DNA of 64,000 nucleotides, taken from contig CALVDL010000012.1 of the NCBI GenBank assembly GCA_944326305.1, positions 1 to 64,000 on the forward strand, read 5' to 3'. This DNA is from an uncultured Bacteroidales bacterium (GTDB lineage Bacteria > Bacteroidota > Bacteroidia > Bacteroidales > UBA932). The translations under genes were made by a program, and so were the position numbers. Shown piece after piece: positions 32,033 to 39,980 of the stretch (position 1 is its first letter; every line of letters begins with the position of its first letter). Under the pieces are notes generated by a model. It worked only from the letters and a program-made list of their open reading frames with translations. It had not been told where the DNA came from and made no database searches.

Positions 32033-32641
32033 TCATGCATTTTCTGTATATCGCTTCTTGTCTTCTTCTGTGATTTCACGGATCACCCGGCAGGGATTCC
32101 CCGCAGCCAGTACCCGTGGCGGAATATCCCGGTTCACCACGCTTCCTGCACCGATGACCGCTCCCTGGCCTATCGTCACGCCCGGCAGTACACTGACACC
32201 GGCTCCTATCCATACGTCATCGCCGACCGTGATGGGGCGTGCATATTCCAGTCCCTGGTTCCTGCGCTCTGCATCCAGCGGATGCCCTGCCGTATAAAAG
32301 CCGCAGTTCGGGGCCACGAACACATTGTCGCCGAACTTCACAGGGGCTTCGTCGAGGATGACACAGTTCATGTTGGCGAAGAAATTCTCACCCACCTCGA
32401 TGTGGTATCCGTAATCGCAGAAGAAAGGAGAGACAATCGTGCAGCTGCCCTTCACCTTGCCCAATATGCGTCTAATCAGCGCATCCCGTTCTTCCGCCTT
32501 GGAGGGACGTAACTGATTCAGTTCGTAAGTCATTTCGGCGCATGCCGCACGCTCTGCCAACAGTTCTTTGTCATAGTTGGCATCGTACAGCTTGCCGGCC
32601 TTCATTTTCATTTTTTCTGTTTCCATGTCTGCTTGATTCAT
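32033..32641 (-). CDS. Sugar O-acetyltransferase (maltose/galactoside acetyltransferase type)
   Basis: This 202-residue enzyme belongs to the left-handed beta-helix (hexapeptide) family. An N-terminal Mac domain (KMKAGKLYDANYDKELLAER, about 12-31) precedes hexapeptide repeats (VGENFFANMNCVILD ... VGDDVWIGAGVSVLPGVTIG), and the catalytic His is in FYTAGHPLD. It transfers acetyl from acetyl-CoA to simple sugars, possibly as detoxification. It is intact, but its 5' region carries a palindromic element at 32698-32751. Confidence 0.9.
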   Translation of the reverse strand: MNQADMETEKMKMKAGKLYDANYDKELLAERAACAEMTYELNQLRPSKAEERDALIRRILGKVKGSCTIVSPFFCDYGYHIEVGENFFANMNCVILDEAPVKFGDNVFVAPNCGFYTAGHPLDAERRNQGLEYARPITVGDDVWIGAGVSVLPGVTIGQGAVIGAGSVVNRDIPPRVLAAGNPCRVIREITEEDKKRYTENA

Positions 32642-33030
32642 ATCAGGTACAAAGATAATTTTTCATATTACAACTGTATATAAAATATGGATTAATATTA
32701 ACGTGAATTCGATGAATTTAAATCATTAAATTACATCGAATTACCTATTAAGGAGCAGGCCTGTGGCCTGCGACAGGTCCCCCGGCGAGGGGCTTGATGG
32801 GGGTGGCGCCCCTTAACAAGGGGCTGTCACCGCAGGTGACTGGGGGTGGACAGACATGAATTGTCATTTCGACCGAACGGGACCTTCTCTGTCATTTCGA
32901 CCGAACAAAGTGAGTGGAGAAATCTGTAGAAAGAATTAACAGATCCCTCGGCTCCGCTCGGGATGACAAAAAGGATGCTCGGGATGACAAAAGGACATCC
33001 GGAATGACAGGAATACAGGTCGTAAAAGGT
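32642..33030. repeat. Cluster of dispersed repeats (palindrome, GC-rich repeat, GTCATTTCGACCG repeats)
   Basis: From left to right: 32698-32751, a 54-bp palindrome whose ends (TTAACGTGAATTCGATGAATT) are related to the 27691 element. Next, 32752-32856 is the GC-rich repeat in the opposite orientation to the left-edge array (core GGCTGTCACCGCAGGTGACT), with internal palindromes such as GGGGTGGCGCCCC. Last, 32862-33008 holds two copies of TGTCATTTCGACCGAAC, then CTCGGCTCCGCTCGGGATGAC-type inverted partners. No gene is present. One relative of the last repeat lies at 41741-41776. Confidence 0.8.
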
Positions 33031-33086
33031 AAAATATTGATTTTTATGACAATACTATTAATCATTAATTCGTCGAACTGACGTTA
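33031..33086. mobile_element. Partial MITE-like palindromic element (copy 2, inverted)
   Basis: This is the reverse complement of 27691-27746 with about 3 differences in 56 bp. It keeps one terminal repeat (ending GTCGAACTGACGTTA) and lacks the other half. The outer end at 33086 is directly followed by AraC-type coding sequence that begins mid-gene. Confidence 0.65.
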
Positions 33087-33224
33087 TGTTATCTTGCCGG
33101 ATTCGGTGACGTCTCCCATTTCGTGAGGATGTTCACCAGGGAAAAAGGCATTTCACCGGGAAAATACAGGAAAGGGCAGAAGGGTTCTGCTTCGAGTTTT
33201 AACATGAACAGGTCAATCGTGTGA
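33087..33224 (+). pseudogene. 3' fragment of an AraC-family regulator
   Basis: The frame from 33087 reads YLAGFGDVSHFVRMF, then TREKGISPGKYRKGQKGS and a stop at 33222-33224. This is the second helix-turn-helix and tail of an AraC/XylS regulator. Everything upstream is missing, cut exactly at the border of the palindromic element. The last 12 nt overlap the 3' end of the ClC gene on the other strand. Confidence 0.7.
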
Positions 33225-35021
33225 GACCTGCTTGAGCTGCTCCCTGTAGGCGGAGAAAATCTTTGACTTGGACACAAAGCCCAGATAGGTCCGGTATTCA
33301 TCCACCACAGGAAGGTTCCATGCCCCTGTCTTCTCGAACTTGTTCATGACACTGTCCATCTTTTCATCCACATAGACATATTCAGGGGAGGACTTCATGA
33401 AATTGTACACATGGAGATGGTCATATTCCTCTTTCTTGAACATGTCTCGGCGTATGTCCTCCAGGGACACATAGCCCTGGAAATGACCGCGGGAATCCAG
33501 CACCGGGAAAATGTTCCTGGAAGAGGAGGACACCACATCGACAAGTTCCCCGAGTGTGGCGTCTATCTTCACCGACTTGAAGTCGTTCTCTATCAGGTCG
33601 GATGTCTTCAGAAGGGTGAGTACGGCCTGGTCACTGTCATGGGTGAGGAGCTCTCCCCTCTTGGCTATACGCTTGGTATATATCGAATACGGCTCCACCA
33701 TCCTTGTCGCACCGAATGAAATAGTAGACGTAAGAATCAGAGGGATAAGCAGTTCGTATCCTCCGGAAATCTCCGCAATCAGGAAGATGGCAGTCATCGG
33801 GGCCTGCATCACTCCTGCCATGAGACCAGCCATGCCCACGAGCACGAAATTCTGCTCCGGTACGGAGAACGGGCTGTTTGCAAAGAACAGGTTGATCGTC
33901 CTTGCCACTACGAACCCTGCTATCGCCCCGACAAAAAGCGTAGGGCCGAATGTTCCTCCGACTCCGCCTCCTGCATTGGTGAAAGACATTGAAAACACCT
34001 TCAGGAGAAGGATGAAAAGGTAGAATATGGGTATGGACCACGGCTTGTGCAGGAAAAAAGCAAGGACAGTCTCGCCCTCGAATGAAATCTCTCCTCCGTT
34101 GAGCAGCACCGACAGGGAATCATACCCTTCCCCGAACAGAGGAGGGAAAAGGAATATCAGCAGACCCAGACCCGCAGCCGAGATGAACCACCTTGAATAA
34201 GGGTTCCTGATGCTCTTGATCCTGTCCTCGAGCCAGAGTGTTGTCCTTGTGAAATATACGGAGAACAGCGCGCAGAAAAGTCCCAGCACGATGTAGAACG
34301 GGAGGTTGTGCATCGTGAACGGGGAAAGCGTACACTCGAAAGGCAGGGAATCCCCCAGGAAAAGATACGATATCACCGTGGCTGACACAGTGGACAGGAG
34401 CAGAGGCAGGATGGATGTCATGGAGATATTGAAAAGAAGTATCTCCAGAGTGAAAAGCACCCCGGCAAGAGGGGCCTTGAATATGCCGGCCACTGCTCCC
34501 GCCGCCCCGCATCCCAGGAGGATAGTCATGTTCTTGTACGACAGGCCCATTTTCCTGGCGATATTGGACCCTATGGCAGCCCCTGTGTAGACTATCGGCG
34601 CCTCGGCTCCTACGGAACCTCCAAACCCGATAGTGACGGAGCTCGCCACCAGTGAGGACCACATGTTGTGAGGCCTTATCTTGGACTCGTTCTTGGAGAC
34701 GGCGAGCAGCACCTTGGTGACACCGTGCCCGATGTTGTCCTTGATGACGTACCTGACAAAAAGCATCGCGAGCAGCATCCCGATTCCCGGATATATGAGA
34801 TACAGGAAATTGTAGTCGAAACCGTCAAACCATGATGTGAGCGAATGATGTATATATTCTATGGAAAGTTTGAGCACCACTGAAGCCAGGCCACAGGCCA
34901 CCCCGACCAAAAGCGAGAGTATGAGCATGAGGTCATGCTCTGAAATCCGTTTCCTGACCCATTCCAGGAAACGTTTCCAGAGTGTGATTTCCTTTATTTT
35001 CTGGTCTTCAGCCATAAGCAA
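33213..35021 (-). CDS. ClC-family chloride channel / H+-Cl- antiporter with CBS domains
   Basis: This 602-residue protein has a transmembrane ClC core of about 430 residues and a C-terminal pair of CBS domains (from about 455). The conserved GGSVGAEAPIVYTG keeps the gating glutamate (Glu140), and GIFKAPLAGVLFTLE and GGVGGTFGPTLFVGA are intact. The gating Glu favours a proton-coupled antiporter, although channel behaviour cannot be excluded. CBS domains suggest regulation by nucleotides. MLM/MAE offer two start codons 6 nt apart. Confidence 0.9.
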   Translation of the reverse strand: MLMAEDQKIKEITLWKRFLEWVRKRISEHDLMLILSLLVGVACGLASVVLKLSIEYIHHSLTSWFDGFDYNFLYLIYPGIGMLLAMLFVRYVIKDNIGHGVTKVLLAVSKNESKIRPHNMWSSLVASSVTIGFGGSVGAEAPIVYTGAAIGSNIARKMGLSYKNMTILLGCGAAGAVAGIFKAPLAGVLFTLEILLFNISMTSILPLLLSTVSATVISYLFLGDSLPFECTLSPFTMHNLPFYIVLGLFCALFSVYFTRTTLWLEDRIKSIRNPYSRWFISAAGLGLLIFLFPPLFGEGYDSLSVLLNGGEISFEGETVLAFFLHKPWSIPIFYLFILLLKVFSMSFTNAGGGVGGTFGPTLFVGAIAGFVVARTINLFFANSPFSVPEQNFVLVGMAGLMAGVMQAPMTAIFLIAEISGGYELLIPLILTSTISFGATRMVEPYSIYTKRIAKRGELLTHDSDQAVLTLLKTSDLIENDFKSVKIDATLGELVDVVSSSSRNIFPVLDSRGHFQGYVSLEDIRRDMFKKEEYDHLHVYNFMKSSPEYVYVDEKMDSVMNKFEKTGAWNLPVVDEYRTYLGFVSKSKIFSAYREQLKQVSHD

Positions 35022-35076
35022 ACCTCAGAATATTCCGGTCCATGCACTCCCTGTCCGGGATTCCCGTGTGCAGACA

Positions 35077-36483
35077 TTAAAATGAGCTCGAACCGTCAAA
35101 ACAGTGGGTGCATATCTGGCATTTAGGAAGCCCTATTGCTTCCACCAATGTCTCTATTGTATTGAATTTAAGAGAAGTAAGGCCGAACTTTTCCCTTATT
35201 GCCTCTACCAGACGACAGTATTCAGGAGAGCCGGTAGTTGCATATTTCTCCAGATTCTTGTCAGGATCGCCCTCGAATTCATTGATCAGGCGACGGGAAA
35301 TGAGTTCAAGGTCTGTCTTGGATGCGGAAAACCCTATGAAAGGACAGCCGTAGATAAGGGGCGGACACCCTATCCTCATGTGCACCTCCCTGGCCCCGTA
35401 GTCGTAAAGTATCTTCACATTGTCCTTCAGCTGTGTACCCCTGACTATGGAGTCGTCACAGAAAAGTATCCTCTTTCCCTGGAGCATGGCCCTGTTGGGA
35501 ATGAGCTTCATCTTGGCCACAAGGCTCCTGCGCTCCTGGCTGCTCGGGGTGAAGCTGCGCGGCCATGTAGGTGTGTATTTGGTGATGGCCCTGTGGTACG
35601 GGACACCCTTGCCCTCGGCATATCCCAGCGCCTGCCCGACACCCGAATCAGGTATGCCGCAGATGCAGTCAACCTCGCTGGTGTCCTGCCGCCCCATCTT
35701 GTATCCGCTCCTGAAGCGGACCTCCTCAACGTTCTTTCCTTCATAGCTCGATGTAGGGAAACCGTAATACACCCAGAGGAAAGAGCATATCTGCATCCTT
35801 TTCTCAGGCCTGCGGAGCTGCTCCACACCGTCAGGACGCAGCCGTACTATCTCCCCCGGGCCGAGGTCCCGCTCTATCTCGAAGTCGAGGTTCGGGAAAC
35901 TGCAGGTCTCGCTTGTAACGGCGTATGCACCGTCCTTCCTCCCTATCACCACAGGAGTCCTTCCGAGCCTGTCCCTGGCTGCTATGATCCCGTCTTCCGT
36001 CAGGAGGAGCATGGAGCACGAGCCTTTTATGTTCCTGAATACATTCTCGATACCGTCTACATAGTCCTTTCCTTGAATGATCAGCAGGGCAATCAGCTCG
36101 GTCTGGTTGGTGGCTCCGGAACTCAGCTCCGCGAGGTGCATGTTCCTGGAGAGCATGTCCGTCTCCAGTTCAGACAGGTTCTGTACCTTGGCCACCGTCA
36201 CTATCGCGAAGCGCCCCAGATGGGAATTTATAACAAGCGGCTGCGCGTCGGTGTCACTAATCACCCCGATACCGGCATTCCCCTTGAACTTGTCGAGCTC
36301 GTCCTCGAACTTGCTCCTGAAATATGCGTTCTGAAGATTGTGGATGGACCTCATGAAGCCCAGATCCGGGTCATAGGTAGCGAGTCCACCTTTTTTCGTC
36401 CCCATGTGGGAATTGTAATCCGTGCCGTAAAACAGGTCGTTGACACATTTCTGTTTCGAGATTGTTCCGAAAAAGCCGCCCAT
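35077..36483 (-). CDS. PurF-like amidophosphoribosyltransferase homologue lacking the N-terminal catalytic Cys
   Basis: These 468 residues follow the PurF layout: Ntn-type glutaminase domain (MGGFFGTISKQKCVNDLFYG, GVISDTDAQPLVINSHLGRFAI), then phosphoribosyltransferase domain with PRPP motif ILFCDDSIVRGTQL (about 350). Cluster-type cysteines are near the end (CQICTHCFDG). In active PurF the processed protein begins with a nucleophilic Cys; here residue 2 is Gly and no upstream in-frame Cys start exists. It may use ammonia, do another reaction, or regulate. Such MGG-type paralogues occur in other Bacteroidales. The true PurF is not in the window. Confidence 0.8.
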   Translation of the reverse strand: MGGFFGTISKQKCVNDLFYGTDYNSHMGTKKGGLATYDPDLGFMRSIHNLQNAYFRSKFEDELDKFKGNAGIGVISDTDAQPLVINSHLGRFAIVTVAKVQNLSELETDMLSRNMHLAELSSGATNQTELIALLIIQGKDYVDGIENVFRNIKGSCSMLLLTEDGIIAARDRLGRTPVVIGRKDGAYAVTSETCSFPNLDFEIERDLGPGEIVRLRPDGVEQLRRPEKRMQICSFLWVYYGFPTSSYEGKNVEEVRFRSGYKMGRQDTSEVDCICGIPDSGVGQALGYAEGKGVPYHRAITKYTPTWPRSFTPSSQERRSLVAKMKLIPNRAMLQGKRILFCDDSIVRGTQLKDNVKILYDYGAREVHMRIGCPPLIYGCPFIGFSASKTDLELISRRLINEFEGDPDKNLEKYATTGSPEYCRLVEAIREKFGLTSLKFNTIETLVEAIGLPKCQICTHCFDGSSSF

Positions 36484-36609
36484 CGTATAATCCGTTTTTT
36501 ATTTGCTGCGCAAAAGTACAAAAAAAGCCATAAAATACGACCTGCCCTGAAAATTTCCATGAATTTTATTCCTATCTTCGCAGCTGGTTTCAATTTAAAT
36601 CCTGGAATT

Positions 36610-37587
36610 ATGTTCAAGATAGGTATAATCGGAGCAGGCCATATCGCCGAAAAGATGGCAGCCACGCTGCACGGTATGGACGGAGTAGAAGCATATGCAG
36701 TCGCCGCAAGGCAGCTGGACAAGGCCCGGAAATTCGCCTCTGAAAGGGGATTCACGAAGGCTTACGGAAGCTATGAAGAACTTGCTGACGACCCTAATGT
36801 TGACCTTATATATGTGGCTACGCCGCATTCGCTGCACTACCGGCACGTGAAGATGTGCATAGAGAGCGGGAAGGCCGTCCTCTGCGAAAAGGCGTTCATG
36901 GCCAACGCACGCGAGGCAGCCGAGGTGATAGCACTCTCGGAAAAGAAAGGCGTCTTCCTTGCTGAAGCCATCTGGACCAGGTATATGCCGTTCAGGAAAA
37001 CAGTAAAGAACCTTATCGAGGGAGGTGCCATCGGGCGCACCGCATTCCTCTCGGCCCATCTGGGATATCCGGTAACCCACAAGGAAAGGATAATGAGACC
37101 GGAGCTCGGGGGCGGGGCGCTGCTGGACCTTGGTGTCTACGCTATCAATTTCGCGCTCATGAACTTCGGTGATGACATCAGGAACATCTCCTCTTCATGT
37201 ATTAAGTCGGATACCGGAGTAGACCTGCAGGACAGTATCACATTCGAATATTCCGACGGCAGGATGGCACAGCTCACGGCCACTGCATGCTGCGCCAACG
37301 ACAGGCAGGGCATCATCAACGGTGAAAAAGGATATATCATACTCGACAATATAAACAATCCTCTCAAAGCGGACATCTACTCCAGCGACCATATACTCGT
37401 CGACACGCAATATGCCCCGCAGCAGATAACGGGTTTCGAATACCAGGTCCAGGCATGTATTGACGCCATAAACAGCGGAAAGGTGGAGACGGAATTCATG
37501 CCTCACAGCGAAAGCCTGAAGGTCATGGAAATAATGGACGGGCTCCGCAAAGAATGGGGCGTGGTATTCCCGAATGACTCCATCTAA
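36610..37587 (+). CDS. Gfo/Idh/MocA family oxidoreductase
   Basis: This 325-residue dehydrogenase starts at ATG 36610 (MFKIGIIGAGHIAEKMA), which begins exactly at the NAD(P)-binding strand. The long open frame upstream is antisense to the PurF-like gene and is not part of it. The motif CEKAFMANAREA replaces the usual EKP loop, and LLDLGVYAINFA is the second family marker. The closest types are dihydrodiol/xylose dehydrogenase-like members. It is cytoplasmic, with no signal peptide. It is followed after 15 nt by an acyltransferase gene. Confidence 0.9.
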   Translation: MFKIGIIGAGHIAEKMAATLHGMDGVEAYAVAARQLDKARKFASERGFTKAYGSYEELADDPNVDLIYVATPHSLHYRHVKMCIESGKAVLCEKAFMANAREAAEVIALSEKKGVFLAEAIWTRYMPFRKTVKNLIEGGAIGRTAFLSAHLGYPVTHKERIMRPELGGGALLDLGVYAINFALMNFGDDIRNISSSCIKSDTGVDLQDSITFEYSDGRMAQLTATACCANDRQGIINGEKGYIILDNINNPLKADIYSSDHILVDTQYAPQQITGFEYQVQACIDAINSGKVETEFMPHSESLKVMEIMDGLRKEWGVVFPNDSI

Positions 37588-37602
37588 AGTTTTTTCATAA
37601 TT

Positions 37603-38751
37603 ATGCAGAACACTTTAGCATCCGGCCAGCGTATCGTCTGGCTTGATGTCATCCGCCTCGTAGCGATGCTCATGGTGATAGGTGTACATTGCATCGACCC
37701 TTTCTATATCTCACCCACCCTCGGACAGATGCCTGAATACAGGCACTGGGCGGCAATATACGGTTCCCTGCTGAGACCGTCAGTCCCTCTTTTCGTCATG
37801 ATGACTGGACTTCTGCTGCTCCCGGTCAGGGAAATGTCGCTCGGCAAGTTCTATAAGAAAAGGATATTCAGGGTATTGTGGCCATTCCTGATATGGTCCG
37901 TGCTCTACAATATGTTCCCGTGGCTTACCGGGGTTCTGGGACTTCCCAAAGAAATAATAGGCACTTTCTTCTGCTATGTGCAGGGCAATGAATCACAGGC
38001 CCTTTCCGATTCGCTGAAAGACGTGGCAATGATTCCGTTCAATTTCAGTTTCAAGGAAAACCACATGTGGTATATCTACCTGCTGATAGGGCTGTACCTA
38101 TACATGCCTTTCTTCTCCGCATGGATAGAAAAGGCTGACAGGAAGACCGAAAGGATATTCCTGGGGATATGGTTCGCGTCACTGTTCCTGCCCTATGCAT
38201 CCGAATATATCAGCCGCTACCTCTATGGAGAAGCCACATGGAACCAGTTCGGGATGCTGTACTACTTCGCCGGGTTCAACGGCTACCTGCTTCTGGGGCA
38301 CTATCTGAAACAGGGGAACAGCTGGAGCCTGCCGAAAACCCTGCTGGTATCCGCCCTGCTTTTCGCGGCCGGGTATGCGGTCACATACAGCGGGTTCAGC
38401 GCAGCGGCAGCCAACCCTGCATCGACAGAGGAGGAGATGGAGCTGTTCTTCACCTTCTGCAGCCCCAATGTGGCAATGATGACAGCCGCAGTGTTCCTTC
38501 TGCTCCAGAAAGTGAAGGTGAACGGGGAGAAAATCAGGGGTGTCCTCGCCAACCTCACGAAGTGCGGATTCGGCATATACATGGTCCACTACTTCATTGT
38601 AGGCCCGGCATTCCTGCTCATAGGAAAGGCAAACCTGCCAATCCCGCTCCAGGTACCGGTAATGGCAATCTTCATCTTCCTCATTTCATGGGGATTCACC
38701 TGGCTGATGTACCGCCTCCTGGGCGACAAGGCAAAATACATAATGGGATAA
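37603..38751 (+). CDS. Acyltransferase family (acyltransferase 3) membrane protein
   Basis: This 382-residue protein has about 10 hydrophobic helices. The family motif is at the start (RIVWLDVIRLVAMLMVIGVH, with the catalytic-type His), followed by RPSVPLFVMMTGLLLLP and the central YIYLLIGLYLYMPFFS. Members O-acetylate or succinylate surface glycans. It sits 15 nt after the oxidoreductase gene and 10 nt before the serine deaminase gene, so the three are probably one transcript without an evident shared pathway. Confidence 0.88.
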   Translation: MQNTLASGQRIVWLDVIRLVAMLMVIGVHCIDPFYISPTLGQMPEYRHWAAIYGSLLRPSVPLFVMMTGLLLLPVREMSLGKFYKKRIFRVLWPFLIWSVLYNMFPWLTGVLGLPKEIIGTFFCYVQGNESQALSDSLKDVAMIPFNFSFKENHMWYIYLLIGLYLYMPFFSAWIEKADRKTERIFLGIWFASLFLPYASEYISRYLYGEATWNQFGMLYYFAGFNGYLLLGHYLKQGNSWSLPKTLLVSALLFAAGYAVTYSGFSAAAANPASTEEEMELFFTFCSPNVAMMTAAVFLLLQKVKVNGEKIRGVLANLTKCGFGIYMVHYFIVGPAFLLIGKANLPIPLQVPVMAIFIFLISWGFTWLMYRLLGDKAKYIMG

Positions 38752-38761
38752 TTTCATAATT

Positions 38762-39961
38762 ATGAAATCAATACGGGAAATATACAGAATAGGCAAGGGC
38801 CCATCAAGCAGCCACACAATGGGGCCCCACAAGGCAGCAAGGACATATCTGTCCCACCACCCGCAGGCACACCGTTTCCTGGTGACACTGTACGGCTCGC
38901 TGGCCGCAACGGGGAAAGGCCACCTGACGGACGTGGCGGTAAATGACGCCCTGTCGCAGCTCGGTCCTGTGCAGATAGACTGGCAGCCGAAGATCTTTCT
39001 TCCGGAACATCCGAACGGAATGAAGATAGCATCCATAGACGACAACGGGGAGAAGCAGGACGAATGGACGTTCTACAGCATCGGAGGCGGAGCCATCAGA
39101 TGCGAGCAGCTCCCACAGGACGAGACACCTGACATATATCCGCTCAACACCATGGGAGAGCTTCTCGAATGGTGCAACAAATACGGCAAGGCATACTGGG
39201 AATATGTCAGCGAGATTGAGGACGAAGGCATCTGGGACTATCTCGCCGAAGTATGGAAGGTCATGTGCGAGGCCATCGAAAGGGGCCTCGACAAGGAAGG
39301 CGTCCTCCCAGGGCCGATACACCTGCGCAGGAAGGCGGCACAGTATTTCATCCGCGCCGAGGGCTACAAGGATGTCCTCCGCACCCGGGGGATGATATTC
39401 GCCTACACCCTGGCGGTCAGCGAGGAGAACGCGGCAGGAGGGACCATCGTCACAGCCCCTACATGCGGCTCATGCGGGGTCCTGCCCGGAGTGCTCTACC
39501 ACCTGAAGAAAGTGTACGGCTTCAGCGACAAACGTATCATCCGTTCTCTGGCCACAGCAGCCCTGATAGGCAATGTCGTGAAACAGAACGCATCCATCTC
39601 CGGGGCCGAAGTGGGATGCCAGGGTGAAGTCGGGGTGGCATGCGCCATGACAGCGGGTGCAGCCAACCAGCTTATGGGAGGAAGCCCCTCCCAGATAGAA
39701 TACGCTGCGGAAATGGGCCTTGAGCACCATCTGGGCATGACCTGCGACCCTGTCTGCGGACTGGTCCAGATCCCATGCATAGAAAGGAATGCATACGCAG
39801 CCGCAAGAGCCCTCGACGCGAACATCTATGCCCTGTATACAGACGGCCTGCACCGCGTATCATTCGACCAGGTGGTACGTGTGATGAAGCAGACAGGAAA
39901 AGACCTGCCTTCCCTGTACAAGGAGACAGGAGAAGGCGGTCTTGCGAAGGAACTTGACTGA
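38762..39961 (+). CDS. sdaA: L-serine ammonia-lyase, iron-sulfur type
   Basis: This 399-residue enzyme converts L-serine to pyruvate and ammonia. The N-terminal domain has GPSSSHTMGPHKAARTYL. The catalytic domain has the cluster cysteines in APTCGSCGVLPGVLYHL (about 236-252), and CDPVCGLVQIPCIERNAYAA (about 326-345). Both domains are in one chain, as in other anaerobes that use this oxygen-sensitive [4Fe-4S] enzyme. The product pyruvate would feed the pyruvate:ferredoxin oxidoreductase encoded elsewhere in the window. Confidence 0.95.
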   Translation: MKSIREIYRIGKGPSSSHTMGPHKAARTYLSHHPQAHRFLVTLYGSLAATGKGHLTDVAVNDALSQLGPVQIDWQPKIFLPEHPNGMKIASIDDNGEKQDEWTFYSIGGGAIRCEQLPQDETPDIYPLNTMGELLEWCNKYGKAYWEYVSEIEDEGIWDYLAEVWKVMCEAIERGLDKEGVLPGPIHLRRKAAQYFIRAEGYKDVLRTRGMIFAYTLAVSEENAAGGTIVTAPTCGSCGVLPGVLYHLKKVYGFSDKRIIRSLATAALIGNVVKQNASISGAEVGCQGEVGVACAMTAGAANQLMGGSPSQIEYAAEMGLEHHLGMTCDPVCGLVQIPCIERNAYAAARALDANIYALYTDGLHRVSFDQVVRVMKQTGKDLPSLYKETGEGGLAKELD

Positions 39962-39980
39962 AAATATATAGGGAAGAGGC

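Noticed and set aside
27691..33086. Composite transposon carrying 27.7-33.1 kb between inverted elements
   Set aside because: One end copy is incomplete, no transposase or target duplication is visible, and the cargo is mostly decayed; two separate insertions are simpler.
35104..36609. Long plus-strand extension of the Gfo/Idh/MocA oxidoreductase
   Set aside because: It is antisense to the PurF-like gene; the Rossmann motif begins right at ATG 36610.
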